A stretch of DNA of 64,000 nucleotides from Skermanella rosea (GCF_016806835.2 NZ_CP086114.1:1-64000), one strand, 5' to 3'. Shown: positions 25,102 through 34,309, counted from the stretch's first letter. Notes: generated from the letters alone by a model not told the origin. A program made the numbers and translations.

Positions 25102-26220
25102 TCAGCGGACGCAGATCGCCGCCGACATGACCTGGCCCTCGAAGCCGAAGCCGACATGATCGGCCCCGAGCGTCGTTTCCAGGATGCCCTCGGCCGGCCG
25201 GGCCGCCGTGCGGCACAGGTCGGCATGGGGCCGGAATCCCGCATCGCGCAGGCGGGAGAGCCAGCGCGGAACCGTGTCGAACCGCTCGCCGCGCAGGTCG
25301 GCGGGCATGCCGAGGACATCCACGATCTCCGGCCCGAAGAACATCCGGGCCATCGTCCGCTCCTCCTGGGAGATGTCCATGCGGTCCAGGATGCTGAAGC
25401 AGGCGCCGTAATACCGCCAGGCATGGGCAAGCCGAAGCAGCAGGTCTTCGCTCTCGAAATCGGCGCTCGGCTCGGCGATCACCAGCGCCTCCGGCTTCAG
25501 CGACTTCAGGTTCCGCAGGACCGCGTCCCTGGTACCGTTCCCGCCGACATGATGAAGCGAGAACACGGCATTGACGAAGATCCGGCTTCCGATCGGCCGG
25601 AGACCGTCCCACTGCGCCGCCGTCAGGGATTCGACGCGCGACGGCACGGCCCGGAAGCGGAACGGCAGGCCGAGGCCGGAGGCCAAGGACGACAGGGTAG
25701 CCTCCGCCTCGGCCAGCGCGCCCTCGGCAGGGTCGATGCCGACGACGGTGAGCGACCGGGGCAGGGTGCCGCGTCCCGCCAGGGAGCGGAGAAGGCCGGC
25801 CACCCTGCCGCCGTTGCCGATTCCCACATCGACGAGCACGGCGTCTTCACGGCGTTCCAGCAGGCCTTCCAGGATCGTACCGGCGACCCCCGCCGCAAGC
25901 TCCATCGGCGGGAAACGGTCGGCATGGGACTCGAACAGGGCGCCGTGCAAGGTACCGTGCCCGGTCTTCCAATCTATGTTCTTGAGCAGCGCCTGCGCGA
26001 AGCACTGCGTCTTCATCCTGAGATCCATCCCGCAGGACTGGATCCTGTCGAGGAGATCGACGAAAGCGACGAAGGCGCCGTCCTCGTCGGACCGCTCGAT
26101 GCACCGGGCCATTCCCAGCAGCATGGGAAGGACGTCGTTCTCACCGACGTCGGCGGGCTTGACGCGACCGGCCGACAGGGGCGGCGTCCACCGGTCGTCC
26201 CGGGCGAGGCTGTCTGGCAT
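25102..26220 (-). CDS. SAM-dependent methyltransferase-like protein, possibly bacterial GRAS domain
   Basis: 372 residues. The central Rossmann fold reads AVLVDVGIGNGGRVAGLL, then LTVVGIDPAEGALAEAE and RIFVNAVFSLHHVGGNGTRDAVLRNLKSLKPEALVIAEP. Upstream is FAQALLKNIDWKTGHGTLHGALFE and near the end YGACFSILDRMDIS and VMSAAICVR. This order resembles GRAS-domain proteins found in some bacteria, which are predicted methyltransferases related to the plant regulators. Substrate unknown. ATG at 26220 has GGAGAG 9 bases upstream. The 46-codon membrane peptide gene ends 32 bases before it and is probably in the same transcript. It converges on the kinase gene with a 7-base gap. Confidence 0.72.
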   Translation of the reverse strand: MPDSLARDDRWTPPLSAGRVKPADVGENDVLPMLLGMARCIERSDEDGAFVAFVDLLDRIQSCGMDLRMKTQCFAQALLKNIDWKTGHGTLHGALFESHADRFPPMELAAGVAGTILEGLLERREDAVLVDVGIGNGGRVAGLLRSLAGRGTLPRSLTVVGIDPAEGALAEAEATLSSLASGLGLPFRFRAVPSRVESLTAAQWDGLRPIGSRIFVNAVFSLHHVGGNGTRDAVLRNLKSLKPEALVIAEPSADFESEDLLLRLAHAWRYYGACFSILDRMDISQEERTMARMFFGPEIVDVLGMPADLRGERFDTVPRWLSRLRDAGFRPHADLCRTAARPAEGILETTLGADHVGFGFEGQVMSAAICVR

Positions 26221-26252
26221 GGCGATTCTCTCCGCGCGCCGGATTTCCGGCT

Positions 26253-26393
26253 TCAGAGCGCGAATCCGAGAGCGATGGCCGATGCCGTCGCCAGACCGGC
26301 CGCCGCCGCGGCCAGTTTCTCGGCCGATGACCACCGGGCCCAGTCCCGGGCGATGCTCGCCACGTCGCGCCACGCTGCGCTTTCCCTCGGCAT
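26253..26393 (-). CDS. 46-residue predicted membrane peptide
   Basis: Short frame with good G/C third positions and GGGGAG about 11 bases before the ATG. The N-terminal half is amphipathic (ESAAWRDVASIARDWARW) and the C-terminal half is one hydrophobic, alanine-rich helix ending ASAIALGFAL, long enough to cross the membrane. It immediately precedes the methyltransferase-like gene on the same strand. No family recognised. Confidence 0.55.
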   Translation of the reverse strand: MPRESAAWRDVASIARDWARWSSAEKLAAAAAGLATASAIALGFAL

Positions 26394-26623
26394 GTCTCGT
26401 TGCTCCCCGGCTGGATCGCTGGTGGACGGGCCACCCTCCGGGACAGAAGGTTAGCGGGCCGGTGTTTCACGGGAACGTCCGGCCGGCCGATCGGATGTTT
26501 CAGTTGTTTCAGGCGGCGTTCCGGACCCCCGCTCCCACCGTTATATACAGTCTTATATTTCCATAATCTTGATTATGCATTCAGGTCTCCCGAAATCCTT
26601 CCAGGCACTTACTTTCGACAACT

Positions 26624-27532
26624 CTATCCGACACACGATCGGGTCGCACCGCTCCGGCCCTCCAGGAAGCCCCTGGCCGACCGGAGGAAGCGTGTGACGA
26701 CGGCGTCCCCGTCCTCGCGATACACGATCATCACGTCGGCTATGGGGCACGGGTCGGCCAGGGGCAGGTAGACGATACCGCTGCGGGCCAGGGTGCGCAC
26801 GGTCTCGGGAACCAGCGCCACCCCGAGACCGGCCGCGACCAGGCTGGTCAGCGAATAGGCTTCGAACACCTCCTGCGAGATGCGCGGCATGAATCCGGCC
26901 CGGACGCAGCAATCGACCAGATACTGCGCGAAGGGTGAATCCCGCAGGCGCAGCGACACAAAGGTCTCGCCGCGAAGATCCGCCAGCGCCACGATCCCGC
27001 GGCCGGACAGCGGATGCCCCTCGGGCAGCGCCACGACAGTCCTTTCGCTCCAGGCGAACTCCGTCTTCAGGTCGCGGTCCACGGCGGGACAACGCAGGAA
27101 GCTCACGTCGGTCCGGCGGTCGTGGAGTGCCGCGATCTGGTCCATGGGCGGCATCTCGTGCAGCCGGACCGCGACCTGGGGATAGGCCGCCGCATAGTCG
27201 GCGACCAGCTGCGCGAGCGGTCCCAGCAGCACCGAGCCGGTCATCCCGATGTCCAGCTTGCCCGACAGGCCCCGCCCGATCGCCCGCGCCTGCTCGGCGG
27301 CCTGCCCGACCTGCTCCAGCACGGCCCGGGCGTGGCGGAGGAACGCGGCGCCGGCCGGAGTCAGTTCGACCCGCCTGCTGGTCCGCCTCAGCAGTTCCGT
27401 CCCGACCTCGACCTCCAGGTCGCGGATCTGCTGGCTCAGGGGCGGCTGGGAGATATGCAGGCGCTGGGCTGCCGCGGTGAAGCTGAGTTCTTCCGCGACG
27501 ACCACGAAATAGCGCAGATGCCGGAGTTCCAT
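26624..27532 (-). CDS. LysR family transcriptional regulator
   Basis: 302 residues. The N-terminal helix-turn-helix is classical (MELRHLRYFVVVAEELSFTAAAQRLHISQPPLSQQIRDLE in outline). The effector domain begins near residue 90 (GLSGKLDIGMTGSVLLGPLAQLV) with the usual 'VALPEGHPLSGRG' and 'VAAGLGVALVPETV' segments. ATG at 27532 is preferred over GTG at 27538. It is divergent from the amidohydrolase-transporter operon that starts at 27698, so it is probably its activator, with an amide or ureide as co-inducer. The 165-base gap contains an AT-rich centre (CATATC...ACATATTG) that could hold the LysR site. Confidence 0.92.
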   Translation of the reverse strand: MELRHLRYFVVVAEELSFTAAAQRLHISQPPLSQQIRDLEVEVGTELLRRTSRRVELTPAGAAFLRHARAVLEQVGQAAEQARAIGRGLSGKLDIGMTGSVLLGPLAQLVADYAAAYPQVAVRLHEMPPMDQIAALHDRRTDVSFLRCPAVDRDLKTEFAWSERTVVALPEGHPLSGRGIVALADLRGETFVSLRLRDSPFAQYLVDCCVRAGFMPRISQEVFEAYSLTSLVAAGLGVALVPETVRTLARSGIVYLPLADPCPIADVMIVYREDGDAVVTRFLRSARGFLEGRSGATRSCVG

Positions 27533-27697
27533 GACCACCCTGCCCGCCCGCGGCGATGTCGCCCGACCATAGGTTTTTCATATCAATCCAGTCAAACGAC
27601 ATATTGGACGTCAGGATCGGAAGGGTCGAAGATGTTTCCCACAGGGAGAGAACGATAGCCCGACGCCGCGGAAAGCAGGCGCGAAGGAGCCCTTCTC

Positions 27698-28957
27698 ATG
27701 ATCAGTCTGGCAGAACAGGATCTGCGCCTGGGGACGGAGGTGATGCACCGACTGGACCGTCTGGCGCGGTTTTCCGAGGAGGAGGGCGCGCTGACCCGCC
27801 TCTACCTCACGCCCGAGCACAAGGCCGCCGCCCTCCAGGCGAGGCAGTGGATGGAGGCCGCCGGCATGGCGGTCCATGTCGATGCGGCCGGCACGGTCGT
27901 CGGCCGGTACGACGGCACGGGAGAGTGGCGGCAGGCATTGCTGATCGGCTCCCACATCGACACCGTCCGGAATGCCGGAAAGTACGACGGCAGCCTCGGC
28001 GTGGTCGCCGCGATCCAGGCCGTCGCGGAACTCCGTCGCCGCAACCGGCGCCTGCCCTTCCCCGTCGAGGTGCTGGCCTTCGGCGACGAGGAGGGCGTCC
28101 GGTTCCCGGTGACCCTGCTGGGCAGCCGGACCGTCGCCGGCACCGTCGATCCCGCCATGCTGGACGCCCGCGACGACGACGGGGTGACGGTCCGCGAAGC
28201 CCTGCTCGCCTTCGGCTGCACGCCCGAGGGAATACCCGCCGCCGCCCGCCGGCGGGACGAAGTGCTGGGCTATGTCGAACTCCACATCGAGCAGGGCCCG
28301 GTGCTCGAACGGGAGGATCTGCCGGTCGGCATCGTCACGGCGATCAACGGCGCCAGCCGTTTCCTGGTCGAGCTGGCCGGAGAGGCGGGACACGCCGGCA
28401 CCGTCCCCATGGCGCTCCGCCGCGACGCCCTGGCCGCCGCCGCCGAGATGGTCCTGGCGATCGAGCGGCGCGCGGCCGCGGTGCCGGAGCTGGTCGGGAC
28501 CGTCGGCAAGCTGGAGGTGCCCGGCGGGGCGACCAACGTGGTTCCCGGCGCCGTCCGCTTCACCATCGACGTGCGCTCCCCCGACGACGGGCAGCGGGCC
28601 TCCGCAGTCGCCGACATGCTGGCGGCGATCGAGACCGTCGCGTCGCGCCGCGGTGTCCGAGCCACGGCCCGGCGGACCTACGAGGAAACGGCGCGGAAAT
28701 GCGCCCCCTGGCTGATGGAGCGGCTTGAGGCCGCCGTCGCCGCCAACGGCATCGAACCGCGCCGCCTGTCCAGCGGCGCCGGCCACGACGCCTCGGCCCT
28801 GGCCGGCCTGACGGACATCGCCATGCTGTTCGTGCGATGCGCCGGCGGCATCAGCCACAATCCCGCCGAAGCCATCGCCGAGGCGGACGCCGATACCGCC
28901 GTCCGCGTGCTGCTGACGTTCCTGGAGACCTTGGAAGCAAGAAAAACCATCGACTGA
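27698..28957 (+). CDS. Allantoate amidohydrolase / N-carbamoyl-L-amino acid hydrolase family
   Basis: 419 residues of the M20 zinc peptidase-like family (AllC/HyuC/beta-ureidopropionase). Metal and catalytic motifs: GSHIDTV and NAGKYDGSLGV near residue 88-108, FGDEEGVRF near 128, LHIEQGPVLE near 195, SGAGHDA near 350 and GGISHNPAE near 385. The enzyme removes carbamoyl or ureido groups in purine, pyrimidine or hydantoin breakdown. It is followed 10 bases later by an NCS1 transporter, whose family carries allantoin, hydantoins and nucleobases, and is divergent from a LysR gene. Allantoate or a carbamoyl amino acid are equally possible substrates. Confidence 0.9.
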   Translation: MISLAEQDLRLGTEVMHRLDRLARFSEEEGALTRLYLTPEHKAAALQARQWMEAAGMAVHVDAAGTVVGRYDGTGEWRQALLIGSHIDTVRNAGKYDGSLGVVAAIQAVAELRRRNRRLPFPVEVLAFGDEEGVRFPVTLLGSRTVAGTVDPAMLDARDDDGVTVREALLAFGCTPEGIPAAARRRDEVLGYVELHIEQGPVLEREDLPVGIVTAINGASRFLVELAGEAGHAGTVPMALRRDALAAAAEMVLAIERRAAAVPELVGTVGKLEVPGGATNVVPGAVRFTIDVRSPDDGQRASAVADMLAAIETVASRRGVRATARRTYEETARKCAPWLMERLEAAVAANGIEPRRLSSGAGHDASALAGLTDIAMLFVRCAGGISHNPAEAIAEADADTAVRVLLTFLETLEARKTID

Positions 28958-28967
28958 GGAGGAAGCC

Positions 28968-30434
28968 ATGCCCACCGACGATCTGGCGATCAAGCGGATC
29001 GACCCGTCCCTTCACAACGACGACCTGGCGCCCCTGCCCTTCGAGAAGAGGAAATGGGGCTGGTTCGAGATCTTCAACGTCTGGTCCAACGACATCCAGA
29101 GCCTGTTCGGCTACACGCTCGCGGCGACCCTCTTCATCTCCTACGGACTCAACGGCTGGACGGTCTTCGCGGCGATCGTGCTGGCCGGCGTCATCGTGAT
29201 GTTCCTGGTGAACCTGTCGGGCAAGCCGAGCGTGCGGTACGGCATCCCCTACCCGGTGATGGCGCGCGCCAGCATGGGCGTCCGGGGCGCCAACTTCCCG
29301 GCGCTGGTTCGGGGCATCGTGGCGATCTTCTGGTACGGCGTTCAGACCTATTTCGCCTCGACCGCGGTGGCGCTGCTGATCAACTCCCTGTTCGGCATCT
29401 CCGGCGCCCCGGAATATCTCGGCATGACCCTGGTCGGCTGGATCTCCTACGTCATCGTCTGGGGCTTCCAGCTCGCGCTGTTCCTGAAGGGGATCGACTG
29501 GATCACCAAGTTCCTGAACTGGGCCGGCCCGCTGGTCTATGCCGTGATGATCGCCCTGATGCTGGCGATCTGGTACCAGGCCGGCGGCGGGCTGCTGACC
29601 GAACTGGGCAACATCTTCAGCGGACGGGGCGACTACGCGGGCGGGACGTTCTCGGCCTTCATGGCGGTCGTCGGCACCATGATCGCCTATTTCGCCGCGG
29701 TGATCATCAATTTCGGCGACTTCGCCCGGTTCTCCCGGAACGAGGCCGAGATGAAGAAAGGCAACCTGATCGGCCTTCCGATCGGCCTTGCCTTCTTCTC
29801 CTTCATCGCCCTCTTCATCACCGCCGGAACGGTGGTGGTGTTCGGCGAAACCCTGACCAACCCGGCCGACATCGTCGCCCGCGTCGACAACCTGTTCCTT
29901 ACCGTCGTGGCGGCCCTGACCTTCTTCGCGGCCACCGTCGGCATCAACCTCGTCGCCAACTTCATCCCGCCGGCCTACGACATCGCCAACCTGGCGCCGT
30001 CCCGGATCAGCGCCCGCACTGGCGGCATCATCACGGCCGTGATCGCCTTCTTCATCGGCGCCCTGTGGGTGTCGGTCATCAGCGCGATCGGCATCGCCGC
30101 CTTCGTCGACACCCTGGGCGCGGTGCTCGCCCCGCTCTACGGGATCATGATCGCGGACTACTACCTGGTCCAGAAGCAGCGGCTCGACGTCCAGCACCTG
30201 TTCTCCGCCGAGCCGGGAACGACCTATCACTTCAACGAGGGCTGGAACCGCAAGGCCATGGTCTCCTTCGCGATCGCCTCGGTCTTCTCGGTCGCCTCGG
30301 TCTGGACCCCGGGCCTGGAGAGCCTTGCCGGCTTCACCTGGATCATCGGCGCGCTCCTGGGCGGATCCTTCCACTACGCCCTGATGCGGAAGGTGTCAGC
30401 GGTGCCCTTCGCGTCCTCCGCCCCGGCGCCCTGA
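28968..30434 (+). CDS. NCS1-family transporter (nucleobase/allantoin/hydantoin type)
   Basis: 488 residues with about 12 membrane segments. The N-terminus carries the NCS1 signature region (NDDLAPLPFEKRKWGWFEIFNVWSNDIQSLFGY in outline), then RYGIPYPVMARASMGVRGAN and VIINFGDFARFSRNEAEMKKGN, all typical of PucI/CodB/Mhp1 relatives. It probably imports the substrate of the amidohydrolase encoded 10 bases upstream. A GC hairpin follows. Confidence 0.93.
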   Translation: MPTDDLAIKRIDPSLHNDDLAPLPFEKRKWGWFEIFNVWSNDIQSLFGYTLAATLFISYGLNGWTVFAAIVLAGVIVMFLVNLSGKPSVRYGIPYPVMARASMGVRGANFPALVRGIVAIFWYGVQTYFASTAVALLINSLFGISGAPEYLGMTLVGWISYVIVWGFQLALFLKGIDWITKFLNWAGPLVYAVMIALMLAIWYQAGGGLLTELGNIFSGRGDYAGGTFSAFMAVVGTMIAYFAAVIINFGDFARFSRNEAEMKKGNLIGLPIGLAFFSFIALFITAGTVVVFGETLTNPADIVARVDNLFLTVVAALTFFAATVGINLVANFIPPAYDIANLAPSRISARTGGIITAVIAFFIGALWVSVISAIGIAAFVDTLGAVLAPLYGIMIADYYLVQKQRLDVQHLFSAEPGTTYHFNEGWNRKAMVSFAIASVFSVASVWTPGLESLAGFTWIIGALLGGSFHYALMRKVSAVPFASSAPAP

Positions 30435-30459
30435 TCGCCCATAGCCTTCCATCATCCGC

Positions 30460-30486
30460 CCCGCCGGCCCCTTTCGGGCCGGCGGG
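30460..30486 (+). terminator. Hairpin after the amidohydrolase-transporter operon
   Basis: An 11-bp stem, CCCGCCGGCCC (30460-30470) with GGGCCGGCGGG (30476-30486), loop CTTTC, 25 bases after the stop codon. No T-run, so it may need Rho or act as an mRNA 3' stabiliser. Confidence 0.6.
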
Positions 30487-30524
30487 CTGCATGTACAAAT
30501 CAGGTCCTGAAGAGAGAAAAGTTT

Positions 30525-30611
30525 CTAACGCAGCTCGGCGTCGAAGCGGTCGACCATGCTGTCGAGCACGTCGAGCAGCTGGCGTTCTGGTGCCGGCCTG
30601 TCTCCACCTGA
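30525..30611 (-). pseudogene. Possible 3' remnant of a lost gene
   Basis: A short minus-strand frame without a start codon encodes about 28 residues ending LLDVLDSMVDRFDAELR and then TAG. The helix-like composition and codon use look like the tail of a real protein, but there is no start, no binding site and an in-frame stop just upstream. Family not recognised. Confidence 0.25.
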
Positions 30612-30640
30612 CTATCCACGAACCGGTTGAGACGGGGAGT

Positions 30641-30806
30641 TAGCGCGGTACCCGATCAGGTTGAACCGCTCCGGTCCTCGCAGCCGGCCGTTCCACTCGC
30701 CGCACTGTGTTGCGCCATGGGCGCAACCTACGGCTCGATGCAGGGCGGAGGTGATGCGGACCGACGGTCGTAGGTTGCGCCCATGGCGCAACGCGTCTGA
30801 TCGGCT
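30641..30806 (+). repeat. 166-bp hairpin repeat, copy 1
   Basis: This segment aligns without gaps to 37171-37336 (constant offset of 6530 bases) with only scattered mismatches. Inside it, 30709-30731 and 30770-30792 are exact 23-bp inverted copies (GTTGCGCC-ATG-GGCGCAACCTAC and its complement). Each arm is itself a small palindrome, so the RNA or single strand can fold into a long compound hairpin. There is no transposase; it resembles a REP/MITE-like non-autonomous element. Small ORFs predicted inside it are artefacts of the repeat. Confidence 0.8.
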
Positions 30807-30990
30807 ACAGCTCCAGGGAAACGTTGCGACCGCTCATGCCCAGTTCCTGTCCAGGATTGATGTCAGAATATGATATCAGCGTAGCGGCCCGGGTACCATG
30901 GCTCCGTCGGAACGAGTGATGCCGGCGCGACAAGTTCGCTGGCATCCGTAGTCAACGCGCACGCTCGAAGTCCGCATACCCATCCTCACC

Positions 30991-31006
30991 TGTGAAGCAG
31001 ATCACA
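30991..31006. promoter_or_regulatory. Perfect CRP-type site upstream of the DyP-P450 operon
   Basis: TGTGA-AGCAGA-TCACA matches the classical cAMP-CRP consensus (TGTGA-N6-TCACA) at all ten fixed positions. It lies 143 bases before the start codon of the first gene of the membrane protein-peroxidase-P450 operon, in an AT-richer stretch (30985-31140). A CRP-family protein is therefore a candidate regulator. Which one is unknown, and alphaproteobacterial family members differ in specificity. Confidence 0.5.
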
Positions 31007-31148
31007 CATTATCTTTCAGCTTTCACACTGAATAGAGATTGTCGCGAAATCCCCTTCCGTGGGATACAGGATCGTCAAAACATTCTCGTTTCAAATGAAA
31101 ATGTCGGCCGAGTCAAATCGGGCGATTTTCACTATGGTGAGGGTCGAT

Positions 31149-32825
31149 ATGGCTCAGACTGTCTTGAGCGTTGTGCTTGAAGCGCAATCCAAAGGACTTT
31201 CTATTCTGCGGGATCTCATCGAGCAGCTCAAGTACCAGGAAGAGAACCCCCCGCCTCCCTTTACCGGTTCCTACGGCAGGCTGAGGAGCCTCGTCCCCAC
31301 GCTGCACTTCATGTCCATATCCGTCTTCGAGGACGACCATTTCGATCCCCTGCTGGTGATCGAGGCGAATTTCGACGGGCCGCAGGGACCCTTCTGGGCG
31401 CAACTGGAGGCGGCGATCGGGCCCCAGCTTCGCGAGATCCTCCGTTACTGCGAGCGGCCCGCGGGCCGGACCGGCGAGACCTTCGACCTGATCACCCGGC
31501 CGGGCTCGAAGCATCCGCTGGCACCGTTCCTGGAGGCGCACACCGTGACGCCTATGATCTTCCACCAGGGCAACCGGGGTCTCGACCGCCGCCGCATCGA
31601 CCGGGAGGCCGAGCTTTTCTTCGCGGCCCAGGAAACGCTGGGAAACGGCGCGCGGTACCACGGCGTCGATGCCGTCACCCTGCACCGGACCCTGCGGTCG
31701 TCCCTGCGCGGGACCTTCGACTGGCTGGGCGAACCGGAACCCGTCCGCATCCCCGGGCGCGAGCGCCTGGCCGATCTTGCAAAGCTGGCCGGGTTCGCCA
31801 TGGTGGCGCTTCTCGTGCTGTCCTTCCCGGGGGTGCTGCTGGCCCTGATCGTGCCGAACGGCTGGGTCGTGGTCAGCGTCTCGCTCCTCGCCGCCCTGGC
31901 CACCGGCCGCCTGATAAAGGACCTGCCCGACCTGTTCCGCCAATTCTCGGGGTCGGCGCCGGCGCCGGAATCGGGGCCACCGCCCCGGATGCGCGATGCC
32001 TTCGCCAGGGATGCCATGAAGTCGGCCGGATCCACGGTGGGCTTCGTCCGCCTCGCCCTGGCCGCCGCCCTGTTCCTGGCGGTTTACGTCGCCCTCGCGG
32101 CGACCGTCTTCGGCGCCCTCGTCGCTCCCCTGACCCCCGCCCCGTTCGGCGAAACCATCGCGGCCTCCGCACGGGTCTTCGCCCTGGGCCTGTCGAGCGT
32201 GCCCTTCTCGCTCTGCGCCATCCTGCTCTGGCTGCGCCGGCTGGAGGACCGCGACCCGTGCCATGACGATCCGGCGGTGCGGCCCGAACGCCTCCAGGAC
32301 ATGATGCGGCGGGAGGACTTCATCGCCCAGAACCACATGGGCAGCATGGTGCTGGTCAAGCCCGGCCTGCTGCGCGCCGTGCTGATCCGGGCCGGGCTGA
32401 GCGGCCTGGCGCTGATCCTCCGCGTCGTGGCCACCAGCGGCTATCTCGGCAGCATGCGTACCATCCATTTCGCCCACTGGGCCATGGTCGGCAACGGCAG
32501 CCGGCTGATGTTCTTCAGCAATTTCGACGGGAGCTGGGAAAGCTACCTCGACGACTTCATCGAGAAGGCCCATGGCGGCCTGACGCTCGCCTGGGGCAAC
32601 TGCGTCGGCTTTCCCCCCGCCCGCTTCCTGAGCCTGGAGGGCGCCACCCACGGCCGGAAGTTCAAGAACTGGGCCCGCCATTCCATGGCGACGACCCTGT
32701 TCTGGTTCAGCGCCTACCGCGACTACACCGTCAACCAGATCGAGCGCCATGCCCGCGTCGCCAGCGGCCTGCGGCAGCCGACGCTCTCGCCGGAGGAGGC
32801 CATCGCATGGACCAGGGACTTGTGA
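31149..32825 (+). CDS. Membrane protein of DyP peroxidase/P450 operon, unknown function
   Basis: 558 residues. A soluble N-terminal part (1-200) is followed by two hydrophobic stretches near residues 205-250 (LAGFAMVALLVLSFPGVLLALIV and the next), two more near 295-360, and a soluble C-terminal domain. The last part reads MRTIHFAHWAMV, then LMFFSNFDGSWESYLDDFIEKA and FSAYRDYTVNQIERHARVASGL. This C-terminal pattern is one I associate with proteins encoded next to DyP-type peroxidases. ATG at 31149 has GAGG 8 bases upstream. The end overlaps the start of the peroxidase gene by 19 bases, so they are co-translated. It may anchor the two heme enzymes at the membrane; this is inference. Confidence 0.75.
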   Translation: MAQTVLSVVLEAQSKGLSILRDLIEQLKYQEENPPPPFTGSYGRLRSLVPTLHFMSISVFEDDHFDPLLVIEANFDGPQGPFWAQLEAAIGPQLREILRYCERPAGRTGETFDLITRPGSKHPLAPFLEAHTVTPMIFHQGNRGLDRRRIDREAELFFAAQETLGNGARYHGVDAVTLHRTLRSSLRGTFDWLGEPEPVRIPGRERLADLAKLAGFAMVALLVLSFPGVLLALIVPNGWVVVSVSLLAALATGRLIKDLPDLFRQFSGSAPAPESGPPPRMRDAFARDAMKSAGSTVGFVRLALAAALFLAVYVALAATVFGALVAPLTPAPFGETIAASARVFALGLSSVPFSLCAILLWLRRLEDRDPCHDDPAVRPERLQDMMRREDFIAQNHMGSMVLVKPGLLRAVLIRAGLSGLALILRVVATSGYLGSMRTIHFAHWAMVGNGSRLMFFSNFDGSWESYLDDFIEKAHGGLTLAWGNCVGFPPARFLSLEGATHGRKFKNWARHSMATTLFWFSAYRDYTVNQIERHARVASGLRQPTLSPEEAIAWTRDL

Positions 32826-34309
32826 TCCCGGAAGATACCCGCGACGCCACGAAGTGGGGTCTCTCGCCGCGGCAGCTCGGCCGCATCCAGGGGCTGGTGG
32901 TCAGCGGCTTCGGGCACCTGCCCGTGACACGGGCGCTGTTCCTGAAGCTGGACCGGCCGGGCGGCGGCTGGCTCAAGGCGCTGGAGAAGGTGGCGCCGAT
33001 CACGCCCGCCACCGGCCGGCTGAACCGGTCGACCGCCATCGCGTTCACCTGCGCCGGCCTCAAGCGGCTCGGGTTTTCCGACACGGCGGACATCCCGGCC
33101 TTCGCCCTGCCCTTCCGGGAAGGCATGCACCAGCCGGACCGGCGCCGGCGGCTGGGCGACGAGGAGAAGAACGGCACCGTCATCCCCGGCGGCCCGCTCT
33201 GGAGCGGCGATCCCGCCGCCACGCCGCAGACGGTCCATGTCCTTCTCCTCCTCTACGCGGCGGACGAGGCCGACCTGGCCGACTGGTGCGCCCAGGTCAT
33301 GGCGACGCTCGAACCGGCGGGCGTATCGCTGGTGCGGCATCTGGACCTGTCCCTGCGGCTGGACCCCGACGGACGGGCGCGGGAGCATTTCGGCTTCGCC
33401 GACGGCTTCTCCCAGCCGGTCCCCTATCTGGCCGGTCCCGATTCCGCCGACCCCGGCGGCGGGCACGCCGCCCGCGACCCGTGGCACGGCGTGCCGATGG
33501 GCGAGGTCCTGATGAGCTATACCAACGCCCATGACGAGGCCGCCCCGGCCCCGATCGTTCAGCGGCCGGCCGATATCGCGGCGAAGCACCCGGACCTCAA
33601 GCCCGGCGGCGCGCCCGAGGGCTTCCTCGACCTGGGTGCCGACGGCTCCTACCTGGTCGTGCGCGAACTCCGCCAGGAGGTCGCCGCCTTCTGGAACTCG
33701 CTGGACGTCGCGGCCCGGACCCTGGGCTGCCCCGGCATCGACGCGGACTGGCTGGCCGACCGGATCGTCGGGCGCGAGCATGACGGCGACCTGCTGTGCC
33801 CGGCCGGCGCGCACAAGACGGTGAACGGACAGCCGGCCAACGCCGTCGGGTTCTTCCGGGAGGATTTCCACGGCCTCGGCTGCCCGCTCGGCTCCCACGT
33901 CCGGCGGGCCAACCCGCGGGACGGCCTGGCCGCGACGGAAGCGGACCGGAGTGCCCTGTTCAATGCGGCCAACAACCACCGCATCCTGCGCCGCGGCCGG
34001 AAATACGGCGAGACCATCGCGAACCGGCTGGAGGACGACGGCAAGGAGCGCGGCCTGCTGTTCATGTGCCTGAACACGGACATCGTCCGGCAGTTCGAGT
34101 TCATCCAGCAGACCTGGCTGCTCAACCGGAACTTCGCGGGCCTCTACGGCGAGACCGACCCGCTGCTCGGCCCCAAGGGTCCGTTCACGATCCCCAAGGA
34201 CCCCCTGCGCCTGAAGGTCGAGGTCGAGACCTACGTGAAGATGGTCGGCGGCGACTATTTCTTCCTGCCCAGCCTTCCCGCCCTCAAGTTCATGGCGGAC
34301 CTGACATGA
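32807..34309 (+). CDS. DyP-type heme peroxidase
   Basis: 500 residues, no signal peptide. It carries the DyP hallmark GxxDG as FGFADGFSQP near residue 195, whose Asp is the distal acid. GSHVRRANPRD near 363 contains the distal Arg, and NNHRILRRGRKYGE near 388 has the probable proximal His. LLFMCLNTDIVRQFEFIQQTW near the C-terminus is also conserved. The length is that of the larger DyP classes. It uses H2O2 or organic hydroperoxides to oxidise an unknown substrate in the cytoplasm or at the membrane. Its stop overlaps the P450 start as ATGA, implying coupled translation and probably joint function. Confidence 0.93.
   Translation: MDQGLVIPEDTRDATKWGLSPRQLGRIQGLVVSGFGHLPVTRALFLKLDRPGGGWLKALEKVAPITPATGRLNRSTAIAFTCAGLKRLGFSDTADIPAFALPFREGMHQPDRRRRLGDEEKNGTVIPGGPLWSGDPAATPQTVHVLLLLYAADEADLADWCAQVMATLEPAGVSLVRHLDLSLRLDPDGRAREHFGFADGFSQPVPYLAGPDSADPGGGHAARDPWHGVPMGEVLMSYTNAHDEAAPAPIVQRPADIAAKHPDLKPGGAPEGFLDLGADGSYLVVRELRQEVAAFWNSLDVAARTLGCPGIDADWLADRIVGREHDGDLLCPAGAHKTVNGQPANAVGFFREDFHGLGCPLGSHVRRANPRDGLAATEADRSALFNAANNHRILRRGRKYGETIANRLEDDGKERGLLFMCLNTDIVRQFEFIQQTWLLNRNFAGLYGETDPLLGPKGPFTIPKDPLRLKVEVETYVKMVGGDYFFLPSLPALKFMADLT

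Noticed and set aside
22278-25430. Very long minus-strand frame (about 1050 codons) opposite the histidine kinase
   Set aside because: It is the antisense of a clear kinase gene in GC-rich DNA, has no recognisable domain and is low-complexity (His/Gln/Arg/Asp rich). Long shadow frames are expected at this GC content.
30661-30873. Small frame inside repeat copy 1 (and its twin at 37191-37403)
   Set aside because: The matching protein sequence is due to the DNA repeat itself; changes between the copies do not favour silent positions and the frames have no binding site.
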